From: Planctomycetaceae bacterium
GTDB lineage: Bacteria > Planctomycetota > Planctomycetia > Pirellulales > Pirellulaceae
Assembly: GCA_020638995.1 (NCBI GenBank)
Contig: JACKHM010000005.1
Coordinates: 372,001 to 436,000, forward strand
Reading direction: 5' to 3'
Length of the DNA: 64,000 nucleotides
The notes beneath the pieces are model-generated. The model searched no databases and had not been told where the DNA came from. It saw nothing but the letters and a program-made list of their open reading frames with translations. Position 1 is the stretch's first letter; each line of letters begins with the position of its first letter. A program made the translations under genes and the position numbers. Below are positions 14,605 to 22,727 of this stretch, piece by piece.

Positions 14605-17130
14605 TCATCTGCGGTATCTTTCCTCGACCCGTTGAAATAACTGTGTGCCCCAGTCGCCCGCGGCTGGTGCAGCTCCAGGTGGAAGGGCGCCAAGGTAGTG
14701 GGTCTGCACTCGCTTCCTTATACCTAGTTCGATAATCGCGTGGGACGAGCTCGGATCCAGCCGCAGGAAACGCGAGCGGTCATGGACGTTCCGAGAAAGA
14801 TACGGGATAGGCATGACAAGGTCTGACGGATCTTGTACGGCCGTGTTGGGCTTCCAACCTTTTGGGAGCGAATCGTAGGCGTTGGCAGCGACCCGCCAAT
14901 GCTTCGGCAGTGGGTTTTCTGCTACTTGTCCGGCCCCCGCGCGAATCGGCCCACCTCCCAACAAATTTCCCTCCACCAAAACGTCTGCTTCGGGTGCGAC
15001 ATTGCTGAAATGTATGCTCATGCCGGGATGAAAGAACGTGTTGTATTGCAGACGGACGTGAAGTTGGCTGGGGTCTTCAAAACGTGTGTTAATCCACATT
15101 GGTGAAGAGTTGCCCAGGCACTGAACGACGTTGTGTGCGCCACCGATCCAGTATTCGCCGGAGGAGGCCTGATTGATGATATGAAAGCGGCTGGTAGTGT
15201 GAAGAAGGTAGTTGTGGTAGAGCACGAAACAAGCTTGGGCCGCATTGATATTCATCGTGAGGGTCCTCTCGACTACGGCACAATTCCGCATCACGGTCGG
15301 GTTGTTCAGGTCATTGCTGATGTTAAACAATACCCCCGGCCTGCCGGATTCCACCGGAGACAGCGGAATGACGTCGCAGTTCTCGATCACTAGCCCACGA
15401 CAGCCCCAGTTCTGAAGCACCTTTCCATCGGCCGGCGTATCGTCGCGAAAGACAAGCCCGGCGATTCGAAAGTCATCGGTATCAAGGAAGCGGTGGGCAC
15501 AGTGAGTTTCCGGCGCGCCGTTTACGAAGTGATCTGGAGAAAGCACGCTGCGGCAGCGGGAAAAGATGCCCGTGTCGGCGGGAGGCTCATTCACCAAAAT
15601 GTTTTCCACGTAAGGTCCAGCATCCAGAATCTCGATCGCCTCGCCGGACGACAAGGCAGCAACAGCCTCGTTGATGTTACGAAAGTCACCCCTGCCGTCT
15701 TGTGCCACCGTGATGATTCGCGAGCGTGAGGCGATCCATTGCTGAAGCGAGATCGGCTGGACTAACCCGTCAAAGAACGGTGGCAGGCGTGAATAGTCGA
15801 TGTCGACTGCGTGTTTGACGGATTCGGAGACTGCTTGGCTCGAAGTCAACTCTTGTTCGATGGAATCCAGTACTCCGGGCCTGTCTGATTCAGGTGACGT
15901 GAGGATTGAGTTCAGTCCGGCTATCGTGCCAAACAATAAGAAACTCATGGTGATCCCGAACCAGAGTCGTCTTGTGTTGCTCGCGCTCGGCGCTGGAACC
16001 TTCGGCGAAACGGGTGCGGTAACGTCGGACGCTGCCAACAGCGCGGGAAGATTGTGTCCCACAGCAAAAGATCCCAATTCGCGGGCCAAGTCGGCAGGCT
16101 GGGAAAATCGCTGCTCTGGTTCATCCGCCAACAAGCGATTTAGGACACTTTGTATGTCGTTTGGGAGATCGTACCGCGTTTTAATCGCATAAGGCACAGC
16201 TTGAGTTACGCTCGAATGATTCCGCACCGGCGAGCTCGCAGGCCCTTTGCCAGCAATCGGCGGGTGACCCACCAAAGCAAAGTAGAAGCTTCCTCCGAGA
16301 CCATATAGGTCAGCGCGCACGTCGGCCTTGCGAGGGTCCTTGAATTGTTCCGGCGCCATGTAGGCAGGTGTTCCCAAAAAACCACCGTCGCCGGTCAAAT
16401 CCGCGTCGTCATCGGCCGACGTGAATCTCGCCAAACCGAGGTCCATCACCTTTGCCGTCCCATTCGACGAAACCATGATGTTGCTTGGTTTGATATCGCG
16501 ATGCACAAGACCAGCGTCGGTGATCGCTTGTAGACCGAGTGCTGCTTGTCGAATAATCTCACAAGCATCTGCCAATGGCAACGGTCCAAAACTCCGCACC
16601 AGTTCTGCCAACGACAGCCCCTCCACCAATTCCATCGCGAGATACGGTGCTCCGTCCTGTTCGTCAGCCGCGAGCACGGTTACGACATGCGGGTGGATTA
16701 ACTTCGCAGCGGCTTTTCGCTCGCGCAGAAAGCGAGCAATGGCCTGCGGACGACCGGCTCGTTCCTCCGTCAGCACTTTCAGCGCGATGCGCCGCTGAAG
16801 TATTTCATCCGTTGCCTCGAACACTTGTCCCATACCTCCCTTGCCAAGGGGCCGGACAATCCGATAGCTGCCAAAGGATTGTGGCAAATGTTGCGGTTGG
16901 TCAAACTGCTGCGGCGCATCCGCGTTATCATCGCTGAGTGGAAGTTGCAAGCAAGCCAGGACAAAACCGCGGAATCCGTCGAGCCCCGGGTCGCTACGGA
17001 GGATTGTCTCGACCTGCCCGCGACACTCGCTACATTCGGTAACGTGTTCCGTCAGTCCTGGCAAGATATTTTCCTCGTCCAGCCACAACACGAGCTCCGT
17101 GGCATCGGGACATCTCTGCTGCAAACTCAC
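14605..17130 (-). CDS. Ser/Thr kinase with N-terminal zinc anti-sigma-like motif and parallel beta-helix C-terminus
   Basis: An 841-residue protein. Residues 29-36 (HVTECSEC) form the His-X3-Cys-X2-Cys zinc motif typical of ECF anti-sigma domains. The kinase domain spans about 88-350: GKGGMGQVFEA, ALKVL, HRDIKPSNIM, DLGLAR (DLG for DFG) and AYMAPEQ. A membrane helix, WFGITMSFLLFGTIAGLNSIL, follows near residue 400. The C-terminal 380 residues are Asn- and hydrophobic-rich with a pectate-lyase-like right-handed beta-helix look (IENCDVIPL, MRNCAVVERTL), presumably outside. The ECF sigma gene lies 74 bases upstream on the same strand, so the kinase may regulate that sigma factor. Confidence 0.86.
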   Translation of the reverse strand: MSLQQRCPDATELVLWLDEENILPGLTEHVTECSECRGQVETILRSDPGLDGFRGFVLACLQLPLSDDNADAPQQFDQPQHLPQSFGSYRIVRPLGKGGMGQVFEATDEILQRRIALKVLTEERAGRPQAIARFLRERKAAAKLIHPHVVTVLAADEQDGAPYLAMELVEGLSLAELVRSFGPLPLADACEIIRQAALGLQAITDAGLVHRDIKPSNIMVSSNGTAKVMDLGLARFTSADDDADLTGDGGFLGTPAYMAPEQFKDPRKADVRADLYGLGGSFYFALVGHPPIAGKGPASSPVRNHSSVTQAVPYAIKTRYDLPNDIQSVLNRLLADEPEQRFSQPADLARELGSFAVGHNLPALLAASDVTAPVSPKVPAPSASNTRRLWFGITMSFLLFGTIAGLNSILTSPESDRPGVLDSIEQELTSSQAVSESVKHAVDIDYSRLPPFFDGLVQPISLQQWIASRSRIITVAQDGRGDFRNINEAVAALSSGEAIEILDAGPYVENILVNEPPADTGIFSRCRSVLSPDHFVNGAPETHCAHRFLDTDDFRIAGLVFRDDTPADGKVLQNWGCRGLVIENCDVIPLSPVESGRPGVLFNISNDLNNPTVMRNCAVVERTLTMNINAAQACFVLYHNYLLHTTSRFHIINQASSGEYWIGGAHNVVQCLGNSSPMWINTRFEDPSQLHVRLQYNTFFHPGMSIHFSNVAPEADVLVEGNLLGGGPIRAGAGQVAENPLPKHWRVAANAYDSLPKGWKPNTAVQDPSDLVMPIPYLSRNVHDRSRFLRLDPSSSHAIIELGIRKRVQTHYLGALPPGAAPAAGDWGTQLFQRVEERYRR

Positions 17131-17204
17131 TTTTCATTCCATCAAGACTGGTTTGTTCTCTGCGGCGCCCCTCAGTTCTTAAACGACAAGGGTGGACACA
17201 ACCG

Positions 17205-17837
17205 TCATTCTGCGTCAATCTGGCTTAACTCCTTCAAAAGGTCTCGCCATTCGTCAGCGGTGGGGAATTTGCCTCGCAACTGTTTGGCCACGCGACGCGC
17301 GTGCTTGTAGACCGTGTTGACTTCCAGAGCCAGTTCTTCGGCGACAATATCCGCGTCTCTACCTAGGACGCCGAATTCGACGAATGCTTGCAAGCTCGAT
17401 TCAGCATGACGAGGGAGGTGTTGCTTCAGGATCGTTAAAATCGTGTCTGATTGATGACTCAGGACCTCACGTTCCTGATAGCTGATCTCCTGCGTCAAGT
17501 CGACGAAGCCGCTGCCTCCGCGCCCACGCAGACCTCGCCTCCGCGCCCGATATTCGTCGACAAAAGCATGGTATAGAACGGTTTTAAGCCAGCTCCGGAA
17601 AGCGCCTTTGTGGCCCGCTGGGCGAAAGGTGCCAATCTTCTCTCGCACCTTGAGCAGCACATCATGAGCAAAGTCCCTCGCCTCTGCATCTGGCAGATTC
17701 CATCTCCGTGTCCCGACCTGTTTCAAAAACTCGCCATACACCAGAAAGAACGTCTGCCAGGCATCATCGTCCGCGCTGCCAGATTGCTGGAGCCGGTCAA
17801 TTAAAGACGGAGGAGTTGAACCGGGGTCGTCAATCAT
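17205..17837 (-). CDS. ECF-type RNA polymerase sigma factor
   Basis: A 210-residue sigma-70 family protein of the planctomycete ECF type. Region 2 is visible as DAWQTFFLVYGEFL to GAFRSWLKTVLYHAFVDEYRARRRG, where it would bind core polymerase and the -10 element. Region 4 appears as SLQAFVEFGVLGRDADIVAEELALEVNTVYKHARRVAKQLRG, the helix-turn-helix for the -35 element. The region 2-4 linker is Gly/Arg-rich. The kinase gene downstream with an anti-sigma-like zinc motif is its probable partner. Nothing here shows its target promoters. Confidence 0.88.
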   Translation of the reverse strand: MIDDPGSTPPSLIDRLQQSGSADDDAWQTFFLVYGEFLKQVGTRRWNLPDAEARDFAHDVLLKVREKIGTFRPAGHKGAFRSWLKTVLYHAFVDEYRARRRGLRGRGGSGFVDLTQEISYQEREVLSHQSDTILTILKQHLPRHAESSLQAFVEFGVLGRDADIVAEELALEVNTVYKHARRVAKQLRGKFPTADEWRDLLKELSQIDAE

Positions 17838-18006
17838 GAAAGTTTCTGCAATATCGCAAACAATGTGGAGCCAACAGTTTAGGCCGCGGCATCTGGGGTG
17901 TCAAAGACGCTCGCAGTGCCAAGTGTCCACTCTCAGCGTTGTAAACAATATCTCGATGATTCGATTTTGCGGCCATGTGAATTTCGTCCGCGATGTGGAG
18001 ATCAAA

Positions 18007-18342
18007 ATGAAAGCCCAAGACATTGCCTTCGTCACCATCGTCATTGACGAAGGCTTGCACAAAGTGTTACAGCGTCAAGGCACGAATCTTGAGCGGTACG
18101 CTCTGCAAATGGCAGAGCAATTGGCTGGGTCCCATTGGGATGTCATTCAACGATGGATTCAGTCGACTGGGAATTCCATCTCTATTGCGATGATGGGTGG
18201 CAAGTGGAACGCTGCCCGCATTGGCGAGGTGGTTGTGAACGCGTTTGGGCACACGCCGCATATCAGGCCGGGCGCGGCCATGCAAACGGCATCGGCCCAA
18301 GTAGGGTCTCATAACATCGGCATCGCCGTCTGCATGAAGTGA
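18007..18342 (+). CDS. Hypothetical protein
   Basis: A 111-residue protein from the ATG at 18007, which has GGAG about 10 bases upstream; the frame is open further upstream with another Met at 17956. The sequence begins KAQDIAFVTIVIDEGLHKVL and ends IGIAVCMK, alternating hydrophobic and polar residues like a small alpha/beta domain. A hydrophilic centre contains HWDVIQRWIQ. No family was recognised. It starts a run of four same-strand genes (18007-19976), of which the next is 45 bases away. Confidence 0.55.
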   Translation: MKAQDIAFVTIVIDEGLHKVLQRQGTNLERYALQMAEQLAGSHWDVIQRWIQSTGNSISIAMMGGKWNAARIGEVVVNAFGHTPHIRPGAAMQTASAQVGSHNIGIAVCMK

Positions 18343-18387
18343 TTATCTTTTCGAGCAGTCGTATTCGAGGTGACATCGGAGACGCGT

Positions 18388-18633
18388 ATGGCTGGAATAT
18401 TGGTGTCTCTCAGGTGGAACGGTCCTCGGCTAACAAGCCAGCAATTGATGCGAAAAGCCGCGACTGCAACGCAACGTATTGATGAGTCCTTTTCGCACGT
18501 GGTGCAGTTTGATGTCCAAGCGATGCCGGACGAAGAAGGACAATTCGTTCAACTAATCATCAACACTAGTGCTGGGCAAAGTGAAATGCAAAGGATGCAA
18601 GCGATGTTCAAGACTGAATTCGAGAAGGCTTAA
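18388..18633 (+). CDS. Hypothetical protein
   Basis: An 81-residue protein from the ATG at 18388, with GGAG about 9 bases upstream; an in-frame GTG at 18370 is an alternative start. The sequence (MAGILVSLRWNGPRLTSQQ at the start, INTSAGQSEMQRMQAMF near the end) suggests a small alpha/beta domain with a charged C-terminal helix. No family recognised. It lies between another unknown protein and a tiny membrane protein on the same strand, so it may be part of a small operon. Confidence 0.5.
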   Translation: MAGILVSLRWNGPRLTSQQLMRKAATATQRIDESFSHVVQFDVQAMPDEEGQFVQLIINTSAGQSEMQRMQAMFKTEFEKA

Positions 18634-18687
18634 CCATCTTACAATCGGGATTATGTTCTCTTCGCCTTCCGGCTTTGGAGTTCGACT

Positions 18688-18843
18688 ATGAAACTCATTG
18701 GTGGCATTTTCTGCGGTATCTTGTGTTTGACGGGCGTTGGCCAGATTGTGCAAGGGCAAACCGACGTGATGTCCATTACGCTTGCCGCCTGTTTCGGCTT
18801 GGGCGCTTTCATCTTGCTGGTCGGCTGGTGGCAAGATCGCTAG
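18688..18843 (+). CDS. Small two-helix membrane protein (51 residues)
   Basis: A 52-codon frame with GGAG about 8 bases before the ATG. The translation has two hydrophobic segments, KLIGGIFCGILCLTGVG and SITLAACFGLGAFILLVGWW, joined by a short polar loop (QIVQGQTDVM) and ending in QDR. This is the form of a small bacterial membrane protein. It lies 35 bases before the SHD1-domain gene, which also has a membrane helix, so the two may be functionally linked. No known family was recognised. Confidence 0.62.
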   Translation: MKLIGGIFCGILCLTGVGQIVQGQTDVMSITLAACFGLGAFILLVGWWQDR

Positions 18844-18878
18844 TCCAATTATTTGCACATTTTTCCAACTCCTGACCG

Positions 18879-19976
18879 ATGCGCCATATCGTCCTTCCCA
18901 ACAAACGAATTCGTTACCAGCACCCTGACCATGGTTGGGTAAGCGGTATCATTACAAACGTCACAGGATTTGATGACTTGGGTTTCGGAGGAGGCTACGG
19001 ACTCTCTGGCACTGTGACCTTCGACCTCTATGCCGATGCTACAAATTCCGAGCACCTTGGGACGATGGGCTTTCCGACGCCCATCTTTGACGCTCTGGTG
19101 GACAAAGAGGAGATTCTGCTGCCCGACCACCCTCGCTTTACGTCCGTTATGGACCCCTCCAAGAGTAACGTGCCTGTTCGCAGAAAGCGCGACGGCGACG
19201 CGGCCTCATGTTTGCGCACCCTGGTACAAGTAATGCTGTTAATGGGCGTCGTCGGAGGAGCTGCATACTTTGCACAGTTGCGGCTCAAGGAATACAAGAC
19301 ACATCGAAAAGCGGCCAAAGCTTCTCGTACTAATACGTCACCCAGCGTCGAGCTTCCTGAATCCGATTCGACAGACTTCTTCACAGACTTCTCTGCGTTC
19401 GAGCGTCGACTTCGTAGCAGCATGAGGAATGGGCCGAATGGAATTTCCTTCACGCTTCCCGGCGGACTCGCAGGAGAGGAGGTTCGCTGGACCGGTACGT
19501 TCAATGGATTCAAGGAGTCCGGCGGTTTGGACTTGTCGCTGAGCCTGGCAGATCCATTTTCCCTCTACATAAGCTACCGGCCAGTAGACAAATTTTTGTG
19601 GGAGCGTTGTGAAATTGGCAGCAGCGTGGAATTCGTCGCAACCTTCTCTCCAAAGTTCGAACAATACAGATATACCGACAAGGATAAGTACGGCATCCAG
19701 ACGATGGTCGCGTTTTGGCTTACCGACGCTAAACCGGTTTCGCCGCCTGACAACGAGGTTGGAGGTGTCGTATCCCCTGGTGACGCAGACGAGCTTCCGT
19801 TCCGAACCTGGACGGATGTGAATGGCAGAGTGGTCGAAGCCAAGTTGATCTCCGTTGCGGAAGACGAAGTAATACTGAAAACCAAGGCGAGAGGCACTGA
19901 GATTAAAGTGCCATTGGAGCGGCTGAGTGAAGCCGACCAAGAGTTCTTGCGGAAGTCTGCCCTTGACGTCAGATAG
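18879..19976 (+). CDS. SHD1-domain membrane protein
   Basis: A 365-residue protein with a soluble N-terminal region (1-105), a membrane helix near 112-130 (LVQVMLLMGVVGGAAYFAQL), a linker rich in Ser/Asp/Glu, a beta-rich central domain (about 170-275, with NGISFTLPGG and RWTGTFNG), and a C-terminal SHD1 domain (about 305-362). The SHD1 block reads FRTWTDVNGRVVEAKL, then EVILKTKARGTEIKVPLERLSEADQEFL, its usual signature. SHD1 is a beta-barrel peptide-binding module first described in yeast Sla1 and widespread in planctomycetes, with unknown function there. Confidence 0.75.
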   Translation: MRHIVLPNKRIRYQHPDHGWVSGIITNVTGFDDLGFGGGYGLSGTVTFDLYADATNSEHLGTMGFPTPIFDALVDKEEILLPDHPRFTSVMDPSKSNVPVRRKRDGDAASCLRTLVQVMLLMGVVGGAAYFAQLRLKEYKTHRKAAKASRTNTSPSVELPESDSTDFFTDFSAFERRLRSSMRNGPNGISFTLPGGLAGEEVRWTGTFNGFKESGGLDLSLSLADPFSLYISYRPVDKFLWERCEIGSSVEFVATFSPKFEQYRYTDKDKYGIQTMVAFWLTDAKPVSPPDNEVGGVVSPGDADELPFRTWTDVNGRVVEAKLISVAEDEVILKTKARGTEIKVPLERLSEADQEFLRKSALDVR

Positions 19977-20070
19977 CTACGCAGTTCTTAATGCGTTTTC
20001 AAACGCCTTTGGCCCCGATGATTTCATGTCACGGGCCACCCGGTTTTTCAGAACGCTCAAGGGCGATGGT

Positions 20071-21093
20071 TCATTGCGCCGCCGAGCGAGTTCCGCGCGG
20101 CGATCCGCCGATGGGGACGCCCGCGGGCATCGGTCGGCTGGCGGTGAGATATCCGCGGCTGAACAGCTCTTGCTTTAGTTCGCGGAACTCGTTGAAGCTG
20201 TCTGGGTAGGTCCAGATGGTGATCGTTGATTTATTGGGGTCGTTCTTCAGCAGCATAGAATGCAACTTGCTACCGTCCAGGAAGCTTTCCGATACAGGTT
20301 CGCCAAGCGTTTCGTCGACCGGAATCAACACAAAATTGTCAAGTTCCACGCGTTGCTGGATGGCGGTGCCTGCGCGAGTTGTCACGGATTGCTGTGTCTT
20401 TTTCAACTGATATCGCATCAGGAATCCGCCGATGGGTCCAATCGTTTCGGTAATCTGCGGCGCATCCTTCAAACGCCACAGCTTTTGGCGTGCTTCCTCT
20501 TGAAGCTTTTCGACCAACTCGTCCCACGGCACATAGGTGATTTTTCCGTCAGCGAGTTGGAAGTGAATCTCCTTGCCGAATACGGTCTTCGCCATTGGCG
20601 TAGGCAAGTGCTCGATGATCGCGGTCTTGGGGATTGAGCCTTCGGCCGCTTGTACGCTCCTCTCCAGTTCGTTCAATTCAGAACGTGCGACGTGTAACTG
20701 GCGTTGCGAGTCGAGTTCTTGCTGTTGTTCGATGCTCAACTCTTTTCGCTTGTCCACCAAGGCTTGCTCAGCAGCTGCGAGCAACAGCTGCATTTTGTCG
20801 CGTTCCTTGCGGCGGTACTCGATTTCGAAGGCTTCCTGATTGATCTTCGAGGTCAGCTGCTGAATGTCTCGTTCAACCGCTTTTGCCACCTCGCGTGCGG
20901 CGGCAACTTCGCTCTGGGCTTCGGTCGTCGCTTCTTCCGCTGCGACGACTGGCGCTGCCTCTAACATCGCGTCTTTGGCACGAACGCCGATGACCATGAC
21001 CAGGATAATTAGAATGCCCACCAGATTAGCGACAATATCCAAGAAGGAATCTTGGCCGGGCGCTTCGGCGGATTGTGGCTTGCGACGACTCAC
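20071..21093 (-). CDS. Membrane-anchored coiled-coil protein (ExbD/MotB-like partner)
   Basis: A 340-residue protein starting at a GTG whose bases overlap the upstream stop (GTGA). The N-terminus has the ExbD-like layout: a short basic head, then one membrane helix, SFLDIVANLVGILIILVMVIG. A long coiled coil follows (about 45-150, with repeated AAEEATTEAQSE, KINQEAFEIEYRRKERDKM). A compact C-terminal domain completes it (from about 175, ending PAGVPIGGSPRGTRSAAQ). It would be anchored with the coiled coil in the periplasm. It is the third gene in a three-gene operon led by the MotA/TolQ/ExbB homolog. The true start may differ. Confidence 0.62.
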   Translation of the reverse strand: MSRRKPQSAEAPGQDSFLDIVANLVGILIILVMVIGVRAKDAMLEAAPVVAAEEATTEAQSEVAAAREVAKAVERDIQQLTSKINQEAFEIEYRRKERDKMQLLLAAAEQALVDKRKELSIEQQQELDSQRQLHVARSELNELERSVQAAEGSIPKTAIIEHLPTPMAKTVFGKEIHFQLADGKITYVPWDELVEKLQEEARQKLWRLKDAPQITETIGPIGGFLMRYQLKKTQQSVTTRAGTAIQQRVELDNFVLIPVDETLGEPVSESFLDGSKLHSMLLKNDPNKSTITIWTYPDSFNEFRELKQELFSRGYLTASRPMPAGVPIGGSPRGTRSAAQ

Positions 21094-22727
21094 TGAGCTT
21101 GCCTCTGAACTTGGATGCCGCTTCCCGAAAGTAACGATTTCAATTCGGCAAACCGTCCTTCCGCACCAGGATGGACATAGACTTCGAGAACAGGTTGCCA
21201 ATAACCTCCTAGTGGAGCTGCGTCCCACTGTTCGATTTGCTTCCACATCAACTTCACAAATTCATCGATGGACTTACTCAGCGGGTCGGCCGCGGGGACT
21301 TCGATCGGACTCGCATTATCGCTGGGACGAGGAAGAATTGTTAATCGATCAAACTGACATACGATGCGCACCGGAATCTGGTAAGCCGTAGCACCGGCAG
21401 CGGCTTTGGGAACGGCCCAGTTAGCCCCGCGTCTGGCCATGGCCGAAGAAACGCCACCGGCAGCCTGCGTTCCACCGCTACCAAGCGGTCCCCCAGTGCC
21501 GGACGTTGCCTCGCTGGGAGGCCCCCCCTGCCCTGCCCCATTTTGAGAAGATTGATTGTCGGCGTGCGTCTCTGACGGACCACCATTTGACCCGCCGCTT
21601 GAGGCCGAGTTCGACCCTTCTGTTCGGAAGGACGAGTCACCATAGGCGGCCGCTTCCTGGCTACCTCCACCCTGCCCCGCTTCACCGAAACCACTGCCCG
21701 CACCCGCCATCGTGCCAGTACCGCCGAGTGGCTGAAAACCACCTCGCGTTGGCGTGGCAACATAGCCACCTCCGATCGAGCTCTGGTCGTACTGGCTGGG
21801 CATCGCGGCAATCAAAATCGCTTGTCGCTCGCGGGCTTGCTGGACGGTTCGTTGCAGAAGGTCGCGAAGTGCGGCATCTTGATCAGGGTAGGCCAACTGC
21901 ATTTCCGCGTCGATCAATTCGTAACCAAACTCGTCGTCCCATGCCTTCAACGCTTCACGGGCGTAGTTATACGCAATGGTTCCGTTCGGTCGCACAATCA
22001 ACAGGGGATACGGTTCGCCATGCAGTGCCGTGTCGCCTTGCCGCGCCCAATGCTCGCGAGTCGCGCGTAACGCCGCATCGAGCGGATTGCCCGGCCCGAG
22101 CGGACCCTCCAGATCTCCGCGGCGGAGGACGATACCTTCCGGTTGAATAGTAATCCCTTCTTCGCTGCATTCGATGTAGATGGGTCGGCGTTTCGTCCCG
22201 TTAACACCGTCATAGGGCACAATCGCAAAGGTTTGAGGCCGTGTGGCGGCCTCTTTCCGAGCCTGCTCTAACCGCTGACCGGTGACACCAATCATCTCCC
22301 GCAAACGCTTCAATTCGGCTGCTGCCTGTTCGGTGTTAGCGTGCTTTTCGCTGCCAAGTTGCTCGAACTGCGCCGCTTGATCTTTGAGATCGCGCCACTT
22401 CTGCTCAAGGCGTCGAATGTGGTCTTCCAAATGCCCTAACTCAAGTCGCCGTTCGGACAACGTGCCAGACAAATCGGAGCGTTGTTGCTCGAAGACCTCT
22501 CGCTGCCACTCGTAGTCGTCTTGCTGAAGCTGCTGCTTTTGAAGTGCCTCGTCCAGCGCTACCTCGTCGCGAACTCGTTGCTCCGCAACACTGCTGGCAT
22601 AAACGCGAGCCTGCTGAACCACCAGGACCAAGAGGACGATCAGTGCCCCCATCGTACAGACCAGAACGGCCAGAAACGGGAACAGCGACGGGCTGACGGC
22701 TAGTTTGCGAAATCGTCGCCGAGTCAT
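21090..22727 (-). CDS. Membrane-anchored coiled-coil protein with Gly/Ser-rich linker
   Basis: A 545-residue protein. The first 50 residues hold a basic head and one membrane helix (FPFLAVLVCTMGALIVLLVLVV). A coiled-coil region follows (about 52-160, rich in Gln, Glu and Arg), then a folded domain (about 170-310) with FAIVPYDGVNGTKRRPIYIEC and YPLLIVRPNGTIAYNYAREAL. Next comes a Gly/Ser linker of about 120 residues, and a short C-terminal domain. Its start ATGA overlaps the stop of the upstream gene and its stop overlaps the next start, so all three are translationally coupled. Family not recognised beyond the ExbD-like anchor layout. Confidence 0.68.
   Translation of the reverse strand: MTRRRFRKLAVSPSLFPFLAVLVCTMGALIVLLVLVVQQARVYASSVAEQRVRDEVALDEALQKQQLQQDDYEWQREVFEQQRSDLSGTLSERRLELGHLEDHIRRLEQKWRDLKDQAAQFEQLGSEKHANTEQAAAELKRLREMIGVTGQRLEQARKEAATRPQTFAIVPYDGVNGTKRRPIYIECSEEGITIQPEGIVLRRGDLEGPLGPGNPLDAALRATREHWARQGDTALHGEPYPLLIVRPNGTIAYNYAREALKAWDDEFGYELIDAEMQLAYPDQDAALRDLLQRTVQQARERQAILIAAMPSQYDQSSIGGGYVATPTRGGFQPLGGTGTMAGAGSGFGEAGQGGGSQEAAAYGDSSFRTEGSNSASSGGSNGGPSETHADNQSSQNGAGQGGPPSEATSGTGGPLGSGGTQAAGGVSSAMARRGANWAVPKAAAGATAYQIPVRIVCQFDRLTILPRPSDNASPIEVPAADPLSKSIDEFVKLMWKQIEQWDAAPLGGYWQPVLEVYVHPGAEGRFAELKSLLSGSGIQVQRQAQ

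Noticed and set aside
21506..22150. 214-codon + strand frame opposite the Gly/Ser-rich membrane protein
   Set aside because: Its Arg/His/Pro-rich composition is the expected shadow of a Gly/Ser/Ala-rich gene on the minus strand.
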